64,000 nucleotides of DNA, taken from Sphingobium naphthae. Its GTDB lineage: Bacteria; Pseudomonadota; Alphaproteobacteria; Sphingomonadales; Sphingomonadaceae. The stretch spans positions 62,001-126,000 of the forward strand of contig NZ_JAJGNO010000007.1 in the NCBI RefSeq assembly GCF_020782235.1. Direction: 5' to 3'. The notes below the pieces were generated by a model that was not told the origin of the DNA, made no database searches, and was given only the letters and a program-made list of their open reading frames with translations. Of the stretch, positions 7,089 to 17,959 are shown one piece after another (position 1 is the first letter of the stretch; the number at the start of each line of letters is the position of its first letter). A program made the position numbers and the translations under genes.

Positions 7089-9407
7089 ATGTTGATCCGC
7101 CTCACCCGTCTGGCCGTCGCGGCCAGCCTGCTCGCCAGCACCGCTCTCTCCGCCCAGCAACCCGCATCCGATCCGGTCGACGCCGTCGATCCCTTCATCG
7201 GCACCAGCGGCGAAGGCCATACGTTCCCCGGCGCGGTCGCGCCCTTCGGCATGGTGCAATTATCGCCGGACACCCATGTCGGCGCGGCGCGGGAAACCTA
7301 TGACTGGGCAGCGGGCTATCGCCATGAGGACCCGGTGATACTGGGCTTTTCCCACACGCATTTTTCGGGCGCGGGCCATAGCGACCTGGGCGATTTCCTG
7401 GTCATGCCCGTCAGCGGCGATGCGGTGCCGCTGCAAGCGGGCGACGCGACGACGCCGGGCTTCCGCTCGCACAAGGCCGATGAGACGGCGACGCCGGGCT
7501 ATTATGCGGTGACGCTGACCGACCCCGGCGTGCGGGCCGAAATGACCGCGGGAACGCGCGTCGGCGTCCACCGCTATGCCTTCCCGGCCGGCAAGGCGGC
7601 GCATCTGCTGATCGACCTGCGCAGCATCATCTATGATTATCCCGGCAAGATCCTCTGGTCGTCGGTGCGGATCCGGCCCGACGGCACGATCACCGGATCG
7701 CGCGAAGTGCGCGGCTGGGCAGCGCCGCGCCGCATCTTCTTTGCCATGCGCTTTTCCGCGCCGGTGACGAGCCACAAGCTCGTCAGCACGGAAGAGAATA
7801 TCCTCTACAAGGGGTTCAAGGGGCCGGGCCGCGGACCCGAAACGCTGGATTCCCTGTCCGGCCGCGCGCTGGTGGCGCAGTTCGACTTCGGCGCGCTGAC
7901 GAAACCGCTGGAGGTGAAGGTCGCGCTATCGGGCGTGGACGAGGATGGCGCAATCGCGAACCTTGGCAGCGAGCCGGGCGATTTCGACGCGATCCGGGCC
8001 AGGACCCGCACCGCCTGGAACGATGCGCTGGGTGCGGTGAAGATCGACGCGCCCAAGCCGATGCGGACCAATGTCTACACCGCCCTCTATCACAGCCTGA
8101 TGGCGCCGAGCGTGTGGAGCGATGCCGACGGACGCTGGCGCGGGCCCGACGATCAGGTCCATGCCGGGACCGGCTTCACCATGCATTCGACCTTCTCGCT
8201 ATGGGACACGTTCCGCGCCGAACATCCGCTGCTGACGCTCATCCAGCCGGAAGCGAAGAACGCCGATTTCGTGAACTCACTGGTCGCCAGCCAGAAGAGC
8301 AGCCCCTTCGGCATTCTCCCCGTCTGGCAGTTCGCCGGCAAGGAAACCTGGACGATGATCGGCTATCATGCCGTGCCGGTCATCGCCGATGCGTGCCTCA
8401 AAGGCATCAAAGGCATTGATTGCGCCGCGGCGCTCAGGACCATGGTCGCCAGCGCCGACTACGCCCCCTATGGCGGCCTTGGCGACTATATGAAGCTGGG
8501 TTACGTCCCCATCGACCGCGAGCCGGAAGCCGCGTCCAAGACGGTCGAATATGCCTATGACGACTGGACCATCGCGCGCCTCGCCCGGAAGCTGGGCGAA
8601 ACCGCCATCGCAGCGCGGTTCGAAAAGCGCGCCCAGAACTGGCGCAACAGCTTCGATCCGAAGTCCGGATTCCTGCGCGCGCGCAAAGCCGATGGCAGCT
8701 TCCGCACGCCCTTCGACCCGACCGCCATCAACTATGGCAGCGACTATACGGAGGGGAATGCCTGGCAATATAGCTGGTTCATGCCGCACGATCAGGGCGG
8801 GCTGTTCCGCCTGCTGGGCGGCGACGCCAAGGCCGTGGCCAAGCTCGATGCGATGTTCGACTATGACAACAGCAAGATCGACTATAGCCATGCCGAGGAT
8901 ATTGCCGGCCTGATCGGTCAATATATCCACGGCAACGAACCCAGCCACCATGTCGCCTATCTCTACAGCTATGCCGGTCGTCCCTGGCGCACGCAGGAGC
9001 GGCTGAAGCAGATCGTGGACAGCCAGTATAAGCCCACGCCCGACGGCCTGGCCGGCAATGACGATCTGGGCCAGATGTCCGCCTGGCTGGTGTTCACGGC
9101 ACTGGGCTTCTATCCCGTGGCGCCGGGCAGCAACGAATATGTGATCGGCCGCCCCTTCGTCGACCGGGCGGAGATGACGCTGCCGGGCGGAGCGCGCTTT
9201 ACTGTCGTTGCGGACGCGCTGTCCGACGCGAACCGCTATGTCGGCCGCGTGACGCTGAACGGCAAGCCGCTGGAGCGCAGCACGATCACCGACGCGGAAA
9301 TCCGCGCGGGCGGCGAATTGCGCTTCACCATGCAGGCGACGCCGAACATGTCATGGGCGACCAAGCCGGCCGCGCGGCCCTTCTCCACCACAGCCTATCG
9401 GCCTTGA
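7089..9407 (+). CDS. Exported GH92 family alpha-mannosidase
   Basis: A 772-residue GH92 exo-alpha-mannosidase (calcium-dependent, usually alpha-1,2 or alpha-1,3) with a cleavable signal ending ALSAQ. The N-terminal beta-domain starts VDPFIGTSGEGHTFPGAVAP, the GH92 signature. The (alpha/alpha)6 domain carries WDTFRAEHPLLTL, GNEPSHHVAYLYSYAG (the strongest family motif, with catalytic Glu and substrate-binding His) and GLAGNDDLGQMSAW with the paired Asp, so all catalytic landmarks are intact. It probably trims alpha-mannosides in the periplasm. GH92 plus GH27 behind one palindrome suggests a mannose/galactose-containing glycan as inducer, but no transporter is linked. Confidence 0.94.
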   Translation: MLIRLTRLAVAASLLASTALSAQQPASDPVDAVDPFIGTSGEGHTFPGAVAPFGMVQLSPDTHVGAARETYDWAAGYRHEDPVILGFSHTHFSGAGHSDLGDFLVMPVSGDAVPLQAGDATTPGFRSHKADETATPGYYAVTLTDPGVRAEMTAGTRVGVHRYAFPAGKAAHLLIDLRSIIYDYPGKILWSSVRIRPDGTITGSREVRGWAAPRRIFFAMRFSAPVTSHKLVSTEENILYKGFKGPGRGPETLDSLSGRALVAQFDFGALTKPLEVKVALSGVDEDGAIANLGSEPGDFDAIRARTRTAWNDALGAVKIDAPKPMRTNVYTALYHSLMAPSVWSDADGRWRGPDDQVHAGTGFTMHSTFSLWDTFRAEHPLLTLIQPEAKNADFVNSLVASQKSSPFGILPVWQFAGKETWTMIGYHAVPVIADACLKGIKGIDCAAALRTMVASADYAPYGGLGDYMKLGYVPIDREPEAASKTVEYAYDDWTIARLARKLGETAIAARFEKRAQNWRNSFDPKSGFLRARKADGSFRTPFDPTAINYGSDYTEGNAWQYSWFMPHDQGGLFRLLGGDAKAVAKLDAMFDYDNSKIDYSHAEDIAGLIGQYIHGNEPSHHVAYLYSYAGRPWRTQERLKQIVDSQYKPTPDGLAGNDDLGQMSAWLVFTALGFYPVAPGSNEYVIGRPFVDRAEMTLPGGARFTVVADALSDANRYVGRVTLNGKPLERSTITDAEIRAGGELRFTMQATPNMSWATKPAARPFSTTAYRP

Positions 9408-9411
9408 GCGT

Positions 9412-10071
9412 TCAGCCCGCGGGCGAACGCTGGGCATAGAGCGATTCGGCCAGATAGCCACGCAGCATCGTGCGATCGATCGCCAGCTTGCTGTCCTTGC
9501 CGCCGGCGAGACAGGAGGACAGCGTGGGCATCGTCTGCTGCAAGGCGGATTTTTCCGCGGCGCTGCCGGGTTCGGCGCGCAGCATCGCGTCCGCCGCTGG
9601 CGCGTTGCGCGCCACGATGCAGTCGGCATAGGCTTGGTAAGGCCATTTCTGCGCATCCGCTCGCGCAGTCAGCGGCGCGTCCGGCGTCGCCGCAGCCTCG
9701 ATCGGCTTTGGATAGGCGCGTAGATATAGTTGTTCGGCGATCGCCCCGCGCATCCAGTTGCCCTGCATCCGCAGCTTGCCATGGTGCAGGCAGTTGGCGC
9801 GCTGCTGGGCGATGCGGATCAGCCTATCCCGCTCGTCCGTTGATCCGGGCGATGTCGCGAGCAACTGCCTGGCGCCGGTCGGATCGCCGGCGACCACGCA
9901 CTGGGCGAAACGCTGCATCCAGCGCTTCGCCTCGGCGCTGTCCACTGGCGCGGTGTTGCGCGGACGATCGGACGGATCGGGCCGCCCCCGATAGGCGGCG
10001 CTGCTATCCTGCGCCACGGCCGGCGTCCCGGCCAACACTGCCGCGACAAGCGGAAGAACGAGGGTGCGCAT
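9412..10071 (-). CDS. Exported protein of unknown function with an internal duplication
   Basis: About 219 residues from the ATG at 10071, chosen because it begins directly with a clear signal peptide (MRTLVLPLVAAVLAGTPAVAQ); a longer frame opens at 10128. The mature part is two tandem copies of a roughly 70-residue unit. Copy one runs from WMQRFAQCVVAGDP to RGAIAEQLYLR and copy two from WPYQAYADCIVARNAP to RGYLAESLYAQ. Each has one Cys after the first helix and one in the middle (RANC, SSC), so disulfides are plausible. No family was recognised. It converges with GH92, whose stop is 4 bp away. Confidence 0.75.
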   Translation of the reverse strand: MRTLVLPLVAAVLAGTPAVAQDSSAAYRGRPDPSDRPRNTAPVDSAEAKRWMQRFAQCVVAGDPTGARQLLATSPGSTDERDRLIRIAQQRANCLHHGKLRMQGNWMRGAIAEQLYLRAYPKPIEAAATPDAPLTARADAQKWPYQAYADCIVARNAPAADAMLRAEPGSAAEKSALQQTMPTLSSCLAGGKDSKLAIDRTMLRGYLAESLYAQRSPAG

Positions 10072-10148
10072 GCCATGCCTTTCTTCGCGAGGAGATCGGA
10101 AGGCTCGCACAAGGCGCAGGGAAATCAAGACCGATGCGGCCGGTGGGC

Positions 10149-10187
10149 AAAAAAAAGGGCTCCTCCCTCCAGGGAGAAGCCCTTTGT
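10149..10187 (-). terminator. Intrinsic terminator of acnA
   Basis: On the minus strand the arms AGGGCTTCTCCC and GGGAGGAGCCCT form a 12-bp stem with one G-U pair and a TGGA loop, followed by a run of eight T. It starts about 20 nt after the acnA stop codon. This is a textbook Rho-independent terminator. Confidence 0.92.
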
Positions 10188-10206
10188 CTTTCAGCCGGTC
10201 GCCCGA

Positions 10207-12876
<2,670 letters not shown>

Positions 12877-13164
12877 AAGATGTGCGTCTCCTCGCGTGGC
12901 GCTCCGCCAGAGGATGACGCGATTCCACCAGAACCTCGCCGGACAGCGAACGGACTGGACGGCAGGGCCAGGGATGCGCCTCAACCGGTGGTCGAAGCAG
13001 GTATGTCCCGATGGTGCAGCGCCATACAGAAAGGGGCGGCGGTGTCAAATGGACAAAATAGCGGTTCTGCCGGCGAAAACGCGATTTTCCCTGCTAACGA
13101 TTCGCAAGAGGAAACAACGGCTTTGGCCCGCGTTTGGCTGGGGATCATGAGGGGGAACGCCACC

Positions 13165-13395
13165 ATGCCGACGCTTGTTCCGGGCTCCACCAACGACGCC
13201 GCCGCCGCGCTGCTCGTCTATCGCCCCGGTCGCGCCACGCCCTGCCCCGCCTGTGGCGAGCGGCAATGGCTGGTCGGGCGCGTGGTCGCGCAATGCGCCT
13301 GCTGCGACACGGCGCTGCCCATCGATCTCGCGCATCGCGGCTGGTCGGGCGCTCCCGGACATCCGATGAGGCTGGAGCGCCTGCCGATCGCTTGA
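13165..13395 (+). CDS. Small zinc-ribbon-like protein of unknown function
   Basis: A 76-residue protein with no signal or membrane segment. It carries CPAC, thirteen residues, then CACC: a four-cysteine knuckle expected to bind one zinc. The ATG at 13165 is chosen over one at 13147 because GAGGGGG lies nine nt upstream. The C-terminal part (HRGWSGAPGHPMRLERL) is basic. It faces away from acnA and its end is 7 bp from the convergent DUF885 gene. No family is recognised. The zinc-binding call is an inference from cysteine spacing. Confidence 0.65.
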   Translation: MPTLVPGSTNDAAAALLVYRPGRATPCPACGERQWLVGRVVAQCACCDTALPIDLAHRGWSGAPGHPMRLERLPIA

Positions 13396-13402
13396 TGGCG
13401 TC

Positions 13403-15178
13403 CTAGCGGCCTTTTTCCTGTGCGATCCAGGCGTCGATCTGCTGCTCCAGCACCGTCAACGGCACCGCGCCCTGAGCCAGAACCGCGTCATGGAAGCGGC
13501 GCAGGTCGAACTTGGGCCCCATCGCCGCCTCCGCCTTCGTGCGCAGCTCGCGGATCTTGATCTCCCCCAGCTTGTAGCCCAGCGCCTGGCCCGGCCAGCT
13601 GATATAGCGGTTCACTTCCGCGTCGATATTGGCGTCGGACAAGGCGCTGTTCGTCTTCATGAAGGCGACCGCCCGGGCCTTGTCCCATCCCTTGGCGTGA
13701 ATGCCGGTGTCGACCACCAGCCGGCAAGCGCGCCACATTTCGTAGGACAGGCGCCCCATCATCTTTTCGGGCGTGTCATAGAGGCCCATCTCCTCGCCCA
13801 GAAACTCCGTGTAGAGCGCCCAGCCTTCGACATAGGCGGTGAAGCCGGCGAGATATTTGCGGAAGGGCGGCAGCGGCAATTCCTGCTGCAGGGCGATCTG
13901 GTTGTGATGGCCCGGCACCGCTTCATGCGCGGTGAGCGCCGGCAATTCCCAGAAGGGCCGCTGGTCCAGCTTCGATGTATTGACCCAATAGGTGCCCGAA
14001 ATGCCGGACTCCGGCGCGCCGGGTCCGTAATAAGCGGTGGTCGTGCCTTCCGCTTCCGCCGCCGGAATGGGCTTGAGGCCATAGGGCAGGCGCGGCAGCG
14101 TGCCGAAATAGCGCGGCAACAGCCCGTCGATCGTCTTGGCCTGCCGCGCCGCGACGCGCAGCAGTTCCTCGGGCATCTTGGCGTAGTAGGAAGGATCGGT
14201 GCGCAGATGCTGGATATAGGCGGCGCGGCTGGGATAGCCGGCCTTCGCCGCGATGGCGTCCATGCGCTTGCCGATACGCGCCACTTCGTCCAGCCCGATC
14301 TGGTGAATCTGGTCGGGCGTCAGGTCGGTGGTGGTGTGCGCCTTCACTCGGCTCGCATACCAGGCCGCGCCGCCGGGCAGCGACGATGCGCTGTCGCTCT
14401 TGCGGCAATGGGGCAGATAATCGGTCACGAACAGCTCGTGCCATTTGCGATATTCGGGGGTCAGCACGTCGCGGATCAGCGTCACCGCCCGCCCCTGCAT
14501 CGCCGCCCAGTCGGCATCGCTGATGTCGCGCGGCTTGGCGCGCTTGAAGGGTTCGTAGAAGCGCGTCTCGCGCGGCTCGCCCGCCACGATGCCGCTGATC
14601 GTGCCGGCGTAATTCTGCAGCACCGAACAGGGTTGGACATAGCCGCCGGCGATCGCCTGGCGCGTGATCGCGAGCGCATCGCCATTCATTTTCGGATAGA
14701 GGGCGAGGCGCGTCAGATAGCTCTCATAATCGGCGCGATTATAGAAGGGCAGGCCATCGGCCATGCCCGAAAAACCCTGATGCCAGCCATAATAGGTGGT
14801 GAAGAGCATCAGCCGCTCGGCCGGATGCCGGTCGCCATCGATATCGTCGCGCAGCATCCACAGGAGCACATTGCGGTTGACCCGGTCCGTGGCGTCCAGC
14901 CCCTGTTCGGGCACCGACTCCAGCCGGCGAACGAACTGCTTTTCCGCCGCGATCTGCGCGTCGCGCGCGGCCAGCGACATGTCGGAAATGCGATCGTCAT
15001 AGTCGCGCACACCGCGCGCGGTCGCTTCGACCGGATGAGTCGACAGATACCAGGCCCAATGATCCTCTATCACCCGCGCCAGTTGCGCCTGTGGCGTCGC
15101 GGCGGCAGGCGTCTGCGCGGCCAAAGGCGCGGCGGCGAGAAACAGGGGCGTGAGGCTTAGGGACAGAATCTTGCGCAT
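13403..15178 (-). CDS. Exported DUF885 family protein, putative metal-dependent hydrolase
   Basis: About 591 residues from the ATG at 15178, which places a good signal peptide (MRKILSLSLTPLFLAAAPLAAQ) at the N terminus. It belongs to DUF885, a family of large alpha-helical, zincin-like proteins. The likely metal site is HEAVPGHHNQ near residue 420 together with downstream Glu residues in YVEGWALYTEFLGEEMG. The spacing HExxPGHH is the family hallmark. Proposed roles are carboxypeptidase-like, but the substrate is unknown. It is common in sphingomonads and xanthomonads, often in more than one copy. It is transcribed alone. Confidence 0.87.
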   Translation of the reverse strand: MRKILSLSLTPLFLAAAPLAAQTPAAATPQAQLARVIEDHWAWYLSTHPVEATARGVRDYDDRISDMSLAARDAQIAAEKQFVRRLESVPEQGLDATDRVNRNVLLWMLRDDIDGDRHPAERLMLFTTYYGWHQGFSGMADGLPFYNRADYESYLTRLALYPKMNGDALAITRQAIAGGYVQPCSVLQNYAGTISGIVAGEPRETRFYEPFKRAKPRDISDADWAAMQGRAVTLIRDVLTPEYRKWHELFVTDYLPHCRKSDSASSLPGGAAWYASRVKAHTTTDLTPDQIHQIGLDEVARIGKRMDAIAAKAGYPSRAAYIQHLRTDPSYYAKMPEELLRVAARQAKTIDGLLPRYFGTLPRLPYGLKPIPAAEAEGTTTAYYGPGAPESGISGTYWVNTSKLDQRPFWELPALTAHEAVPGHHNQIALQQELPLPPFRKYLAGFTAYVEGWALYTEFLGEEMGLYDTPEKMMGRLSYEMWRACRLVVDTGIHAKGWDKARAVAFMKTNSALSDANIDAEVNRYISWPGQALGYKLGEIKIRELRTKAEAAMGPKFDLRRFHDAVLAQGAVPLTVLEQQIDAWIAQEKGR

Positions 15179-15246
15179 GGGCGCAATGGTTCGCGCGCCC
15201 GTAACAATTTGGCAAGCCCGCAATTGAGCGGACTTGGCTTAAGCTA

Positions 15247-15450
15247 TCAGGCCGCTGCGACGCCGTCAGCTTCGACCACGCCATCACCGGCGTAGATGCC
15301 GCGCACCCGCACCCGCTTTTCGACATGGTCGACCGGCACGCGCAGCAGCACCAGCCGATAGCTGCCGCCGCCATCGCGCTGGAGCAGGAAGCCGGCGGCG
15401 TCGCGCACCAGCCTTCCGGTTTCATCCACCCCAGCGCCGATTTCGGTCAT
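15247..15450 (-). CDS. DUF5818-like small protein
   Basis: A 67-residue soluble protein whose pattern (hydrophilic start, G-R-L-V-R-D, L-x-x-D-G-G-G-S-Y-R-L, then R-V-R-V-R-G-I-Y-A-G) resembles the short beta-barrel-like DUF5818 proteins of sphingomonads. The start at 15450 lies 5 nt after the DUF1328 stop, with CGGAG overlapping that junction, so translation is probably coupled to the DUF1328 gene. Function is unknown. Cotranscription with a small membrane stress protein behind a candidate sigma-EcfG promoter suggests a role in the general stress response. Confidence 0.62.
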   Translation of the reverse strand: MTEIGAGVDETGRLVRDAAGFLLQRDGGGSYRLVLLRVPVDHVEKRVRVRGIYAGDGVVEADGVAAA

Positions 15451-15455
15451 CTCCG

Positions 15456-15641
15456 TCAGTCGATCGCGTCCTTGACGCCCTTGCCCGCCAGGATGCCGAG
15501 CACCAGAAAGACGACGAAGACCGCGAGCGCGATGAAGAAGAGGATCTTGGCGATGCCGACGAATGTGCCGGCCGCGCCGCCAAAGCCCAGCAGCGCCAGC
15601 ACGGCGGCAATGACCAGGGAAATGATGGCCAGCTTGATCAT
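15456..15641 (-). CDS. DUF1328 (YtjA-like) small membrane protein
   Basis: A 61-residue protein from the ATG at 15641, with two transmembrane helices separated by GGAAGTFVGIAK and ending GILAGKGVKDAID. This matches the DUF1328/YtjA family, short inner-membrane proteins often induced by general stress in alphaproteobacteria. The ORF could open further upstream, but family length and the start MIKLAIISLVIAAVLALLGF support this choice. A GGAAC-N17-GTT element 40 nt upstream fits sigma-EcfG control. It forms a coupled pair with the DUF5818-like gene. Confidence 0.88.
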   Translation of the reverse strand: MIKLAIISLVIAAVLALLGFGGAAGTFVGIAKILFFIALAVFVVFLVLGILAGKGVKDAID

Positions 15642-15680
15642 GAGACAAGTCCTTGATGCAGGTGTGAGATATGCCTTCCC

Positions 15681-15705
15681 AACCCGCCATGTCCCGGCTT
15701 GTTCC
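15681..15705 (-). promoter_or_regulatory. Candidate sigma-EcfG promoter for the DUF1328 gene
   Basis: On the minus strand GGAAC (15705-15701) is followed after 17 nt by GTT (15683-15681), the general stress sigma factor consensus. It sits 40 nt before the DUF1328 start. Two other sites in the window with identical spacing (near ecfG and nepR) support the assignment. Confidence 0.7.
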
Positions 15706-15821
15706 GCTCGCGTAGCGGATGACACACATGGCTAACGCCGCATTAGGGTTGAAAGTGCTGCATCGGGTTGAACCACTGCGCAGCCAAGACCGTTTCGGAC
15801 CCGCATCACAAGGAGACGGTC

Positions 15822-16268
15822 ATGAACAATCATGTCATCAGCAAGCTTGACGATCTCATCACCACGCTGATCGACAGCGTGAAGGGCTATGAACATAGCG
15901 CGGGCAAGGCGAAGTCCCCCGCCTTCGAAACGCTGTTCCGCGACCTGGCGGCCGAACGGCAATCGGCCGTCGCGCTGCTGCAGGAACGCAGCCGGGCGCT
16001 GGGCGGCAAGCCCAACGAATTCGGATCGGCCGCGGGCACCGTCCATCGCCGTATCGAGGATATCCATGTCGCGCTGGGCGGCGGCGACAAGGCCATCATC
16101 CAGGCGATCGACCGCGGCGAGGATTATCTGAACGAGGAATTTGAGCGCGTGTTCAAGGACGAGGCGATCGACGCGGAGACGCAGGCGGTGGTCCGCCGCG
16201 CCCATGATTCGGTGCGCCACGGACTGACGACGGTCGAGCAGCTGAAGCAGCAGGTCGCCGCCGCCTGA
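15822..16268 (+). CDS. PA2169-family four-helix-bundle protein
   Basis: A 148-residue soluble helical protein of the PA2169 / DUF2383 family. The start at 15822 has AAGGAG upstream; an in-frame ATG at 15768 lacks this. The sequence is nearly all amphipathic helix, with the family features LDDLITTLIDSVKGYEHSA at the N terminus, LFRDLAAERQ, and IEDIHVALGGGDKAIIQAIDRGED around residues 85-110. Related proteins are ferritin-like in fold and associated with stress resistance, but no iron-binding motif is obvious here. It is divergent from the DUF1328/DUF5818 pair. No GGAAC-type promoter was found on its own side. Confidence 0.85.
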   Translation: MNNHVISKLDDLITTLIDSVKGYEHSAGKAKSPAFETLFRDLAAERQSAVALLQERSRALGGKPNEFGSAAGTVHRRIEDIHVALGGGDKAIIQAIDRGEDYLNEEFERVFKDEAIDAETQAVVRRAHDSVRHGLTTVEQLKQQVAAA

Positions 16269-16271
16269 TCG

Positions 16272-17285
16272 TCAGACCCAGCCTTCCAGCACCTGGTTCG
16301 GCGGCCTGTGCCCGTCGACCCAGGTGCGGATATTAGCGATGACGCGCGCGCCGGTCGCGTGCCGCCCCTCGATCGTGGCCGATCCCATATGCGGCAGCAG
16401 CACGACGTTGGAGAGCGCCATCAGCCGGGGATCGACCGCTGGCTCATGCGTATAGACGTCCAGCCCCGCCCCCGCGATGCGGCTTTCCTCCAGCGCGTTG
16501 ATCAGCGCGCCTTCGTCCATGATCTCGGCGCGGGACGTGTTGATGACATAGGCGTCGGGCCGCAGCAGCCCGATCCGCCGCGCGTCGACCAGCCCGCGGC
16601 TGTCGGCGTTGAGCGGGCAATGGATCGACAAGATGTCGCTTTCCGCCAGTAGCGCGTCGAGATCGCCCTGCCATTGCGCGTCCAGCTCCTGCTCCACTTC
16701 GAAGGGCAGGCGATGGCGATTATGATAGGCGATCGACAGGCCAAAGGGGCGCGCGCGCCGCGCGACCGCCCGGCCGATGCGGCCCATGCCGATGATGCCC
16801 AGCCGCTTGCCGCCGATCCGGTGCCCCAGCATGCCCGACGGGCTCCAGCCGCGCCAGCGCCCGGCGCGCACCAGCTTCTCGCCCTCCGCCAGACGGCGCG
16901 GCACGGACAGGATCAGCGCCATCGTCATGTCGGCCGTATCCTCGGTCAGCACGCCGGGCGTGTTGGTGACGATGATCCCCTTCTGCCGCGCTGCGATCAG
17001 GTCGATATGATCGACGCCGCTGCCGAAGCTGGCGATCAGGCGCAGCCGGTCGGGCGCGCTTTCGATCAGCGCCGCGTCGATCTGGTCGGTGATGGTCGGG
17101 ACCAGCACGTCGCATTCGGCCATGGCGCGGGCCATTGCCGCGCGATCCATCGGCGCATCGGCGACATTGAAGCTCGCGTCGAACAATTCGGCCATGCGCG
17201 CTTCCACATCGGGCGGCAGGCGGCGCGTGACGATGACGCGCGGCTTGGCGGGACGCGGCGGAGTCTTGCGCGGTTCTTGAGCCAT
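16272..17285 (-). CDS. NAD(P)-dependent 2-hydroxyacid dehydrogenase (glyoxylate/hydroxypyruvate reductase type)
   Basis: A 337-residue D-isomer-specific 2-hydroxyacid dehydrogenase from the ATG at 17285 (MAQEPRKTPPRPAKPRVIV); a longer frame opens at 17321. The catalytic domain is split by a Rossmann domain with GIIGMGRIGRAVARRA. Catalytic residues are seen as INTSRAEIMDE (Arg), VYTHEPAVDP (Glu) and LLPHMGSATIEGR (His). FGSGVDHIDL and NTPGVLTEDTADMTMALIL are the family's substrate-loop and helix motifs. Glyoxylate or hydroxypyruvate is the likeliest substrate, by inference. It ends 4 bp from the convergent PA2169-family gene. Confidence 0.9.
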   Translation of the reverse strand: MAQEPRKTPPRPAKPRVIVTRRLPPDVEARMAELFDASFNVADAPMDRAAMARAMAECDVLVPTITDQIDAALIESAPDRLRLIASFGSGVDHIDLIAARQKGIIVTNTPGVLTEDTADMTMALILSVPRRLAEGEKLVRAGRWRGWSPSGMLGHRIGGKRLGIIGMGRIGRAVARRARPFGLSIAYHNRHRLPFEVEQELDAQWQGDLDALLAESDILSIHCPLNADSRGLVDARRIGLLRPDAYVINTSRAEIMDEGALINALEESRIAGAGLDVYTHEPAVDPRLMALSNVVLLPHMGSATIEGRHATGARVIANIRTWVDGHRPPNQVLEGWV

Positions 17286-17388
17286 GCGAGGGGCGCTATT
17301 CCCCGGCGCGATGCGGGTCAAGCGGATAAGCCGGCAAAGACCATAGGAAAGACTGTCGCCGCGCCGTCCAAGCGGTTATGGGTCGGCC

Positions 17389-17886
17389 ATGGGTGACAAG
17401 ATTTCCGGGTTTCACATGAAGGGATTTGCGATCGGCCTGGCCCTGGCGGGAGCGGCGGTCGCAGCCGGCCCGGCCGGGGGCGCCCCGAGCAAGCCGACGC
17501 CTTACTGGGCCTCCATCGCGCATGATGAAGCGCGCATGCGCGTCGGCCCCAGCCTCGATTACCCGTCCAACTGGGTCTATCGCCGCCGCGACCTGCCGGT
17601 GAAGGTGGTGCAGGTGCTGGGCCTGTGGCGCAAGGTGCAGGACCCGGACGGCGCGCAGGGCTGGATGCATGTCCGCTTGCTGAGCGACACGCCCACGGCC
17701 ATCGTCCGCTCGGCCGTTGCCCCGCTGCACGGTTCGCCCAGCGACGGCTCCGCCACGCTCTTCCGCGCCGAACGCGGCGTGGTGGGCCGCCTGGCGGACT
17801 GCTCCGGCCAATGGTGCGCTTTCGACGTGAAGGGCCGGCGCGGCTATGTGAAGACCAGCGACATCTGGGGCGCGACCGACCCATAG
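17389..17886 (+). CDS. Exported bacterial SH3-domain protein
   Basis: 165 residues from 17389, or 156 if it starts at the ATG at 17416, which begins the hydrophobic signal MKGFAIGLALAGAAVAAG. The mature protein holds two SH3b-like segments: one around RMRVGPSLDYPSNWVYRRRDLPV, containing the R-x-G-P-S pattern followed by WRKVQDPDGAQGWMHVRLL, and one around CAFDVKGRRGYVKTSDIWG near the end. Such proteins bind peptidoglycan or peptides in the envelope. It is divergent from the hydroxyacid dehydrogenase gene across about 100 bp. The specific ligand is unknown. Confidence 0.85.
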   Translation: MGDKISGFHMKGFAIGLALAGAAVAAGPAGGAPSKPTPYWASIAHDEARMRVGPSLDYPSNWVYRRRDLPVKVVQVLGLWRKVQDPDGAQGWMHVRLLSDTPTAIVRSAVAPLHGSPSDGSATLFRAERGVVGRLADCSGQWCAFDVKGRRGYVKTSDIWGATDP

Positions 17887-17959
17887 GGGCCCGCGCCTTC
17901 GACGTGCGCCGATAGCGTTGGGTAAAAGGCGGACGCAAAGCCCCCCTCTTCCCCAACGA

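Noticed and set aside
15706..15821. sigma-EcfG promoter for the PA2169-family gene
   Set aside because: No GGAAC with GTT at 16-17 nt spacing was found on the plus strand, although the gene type would suit such control.
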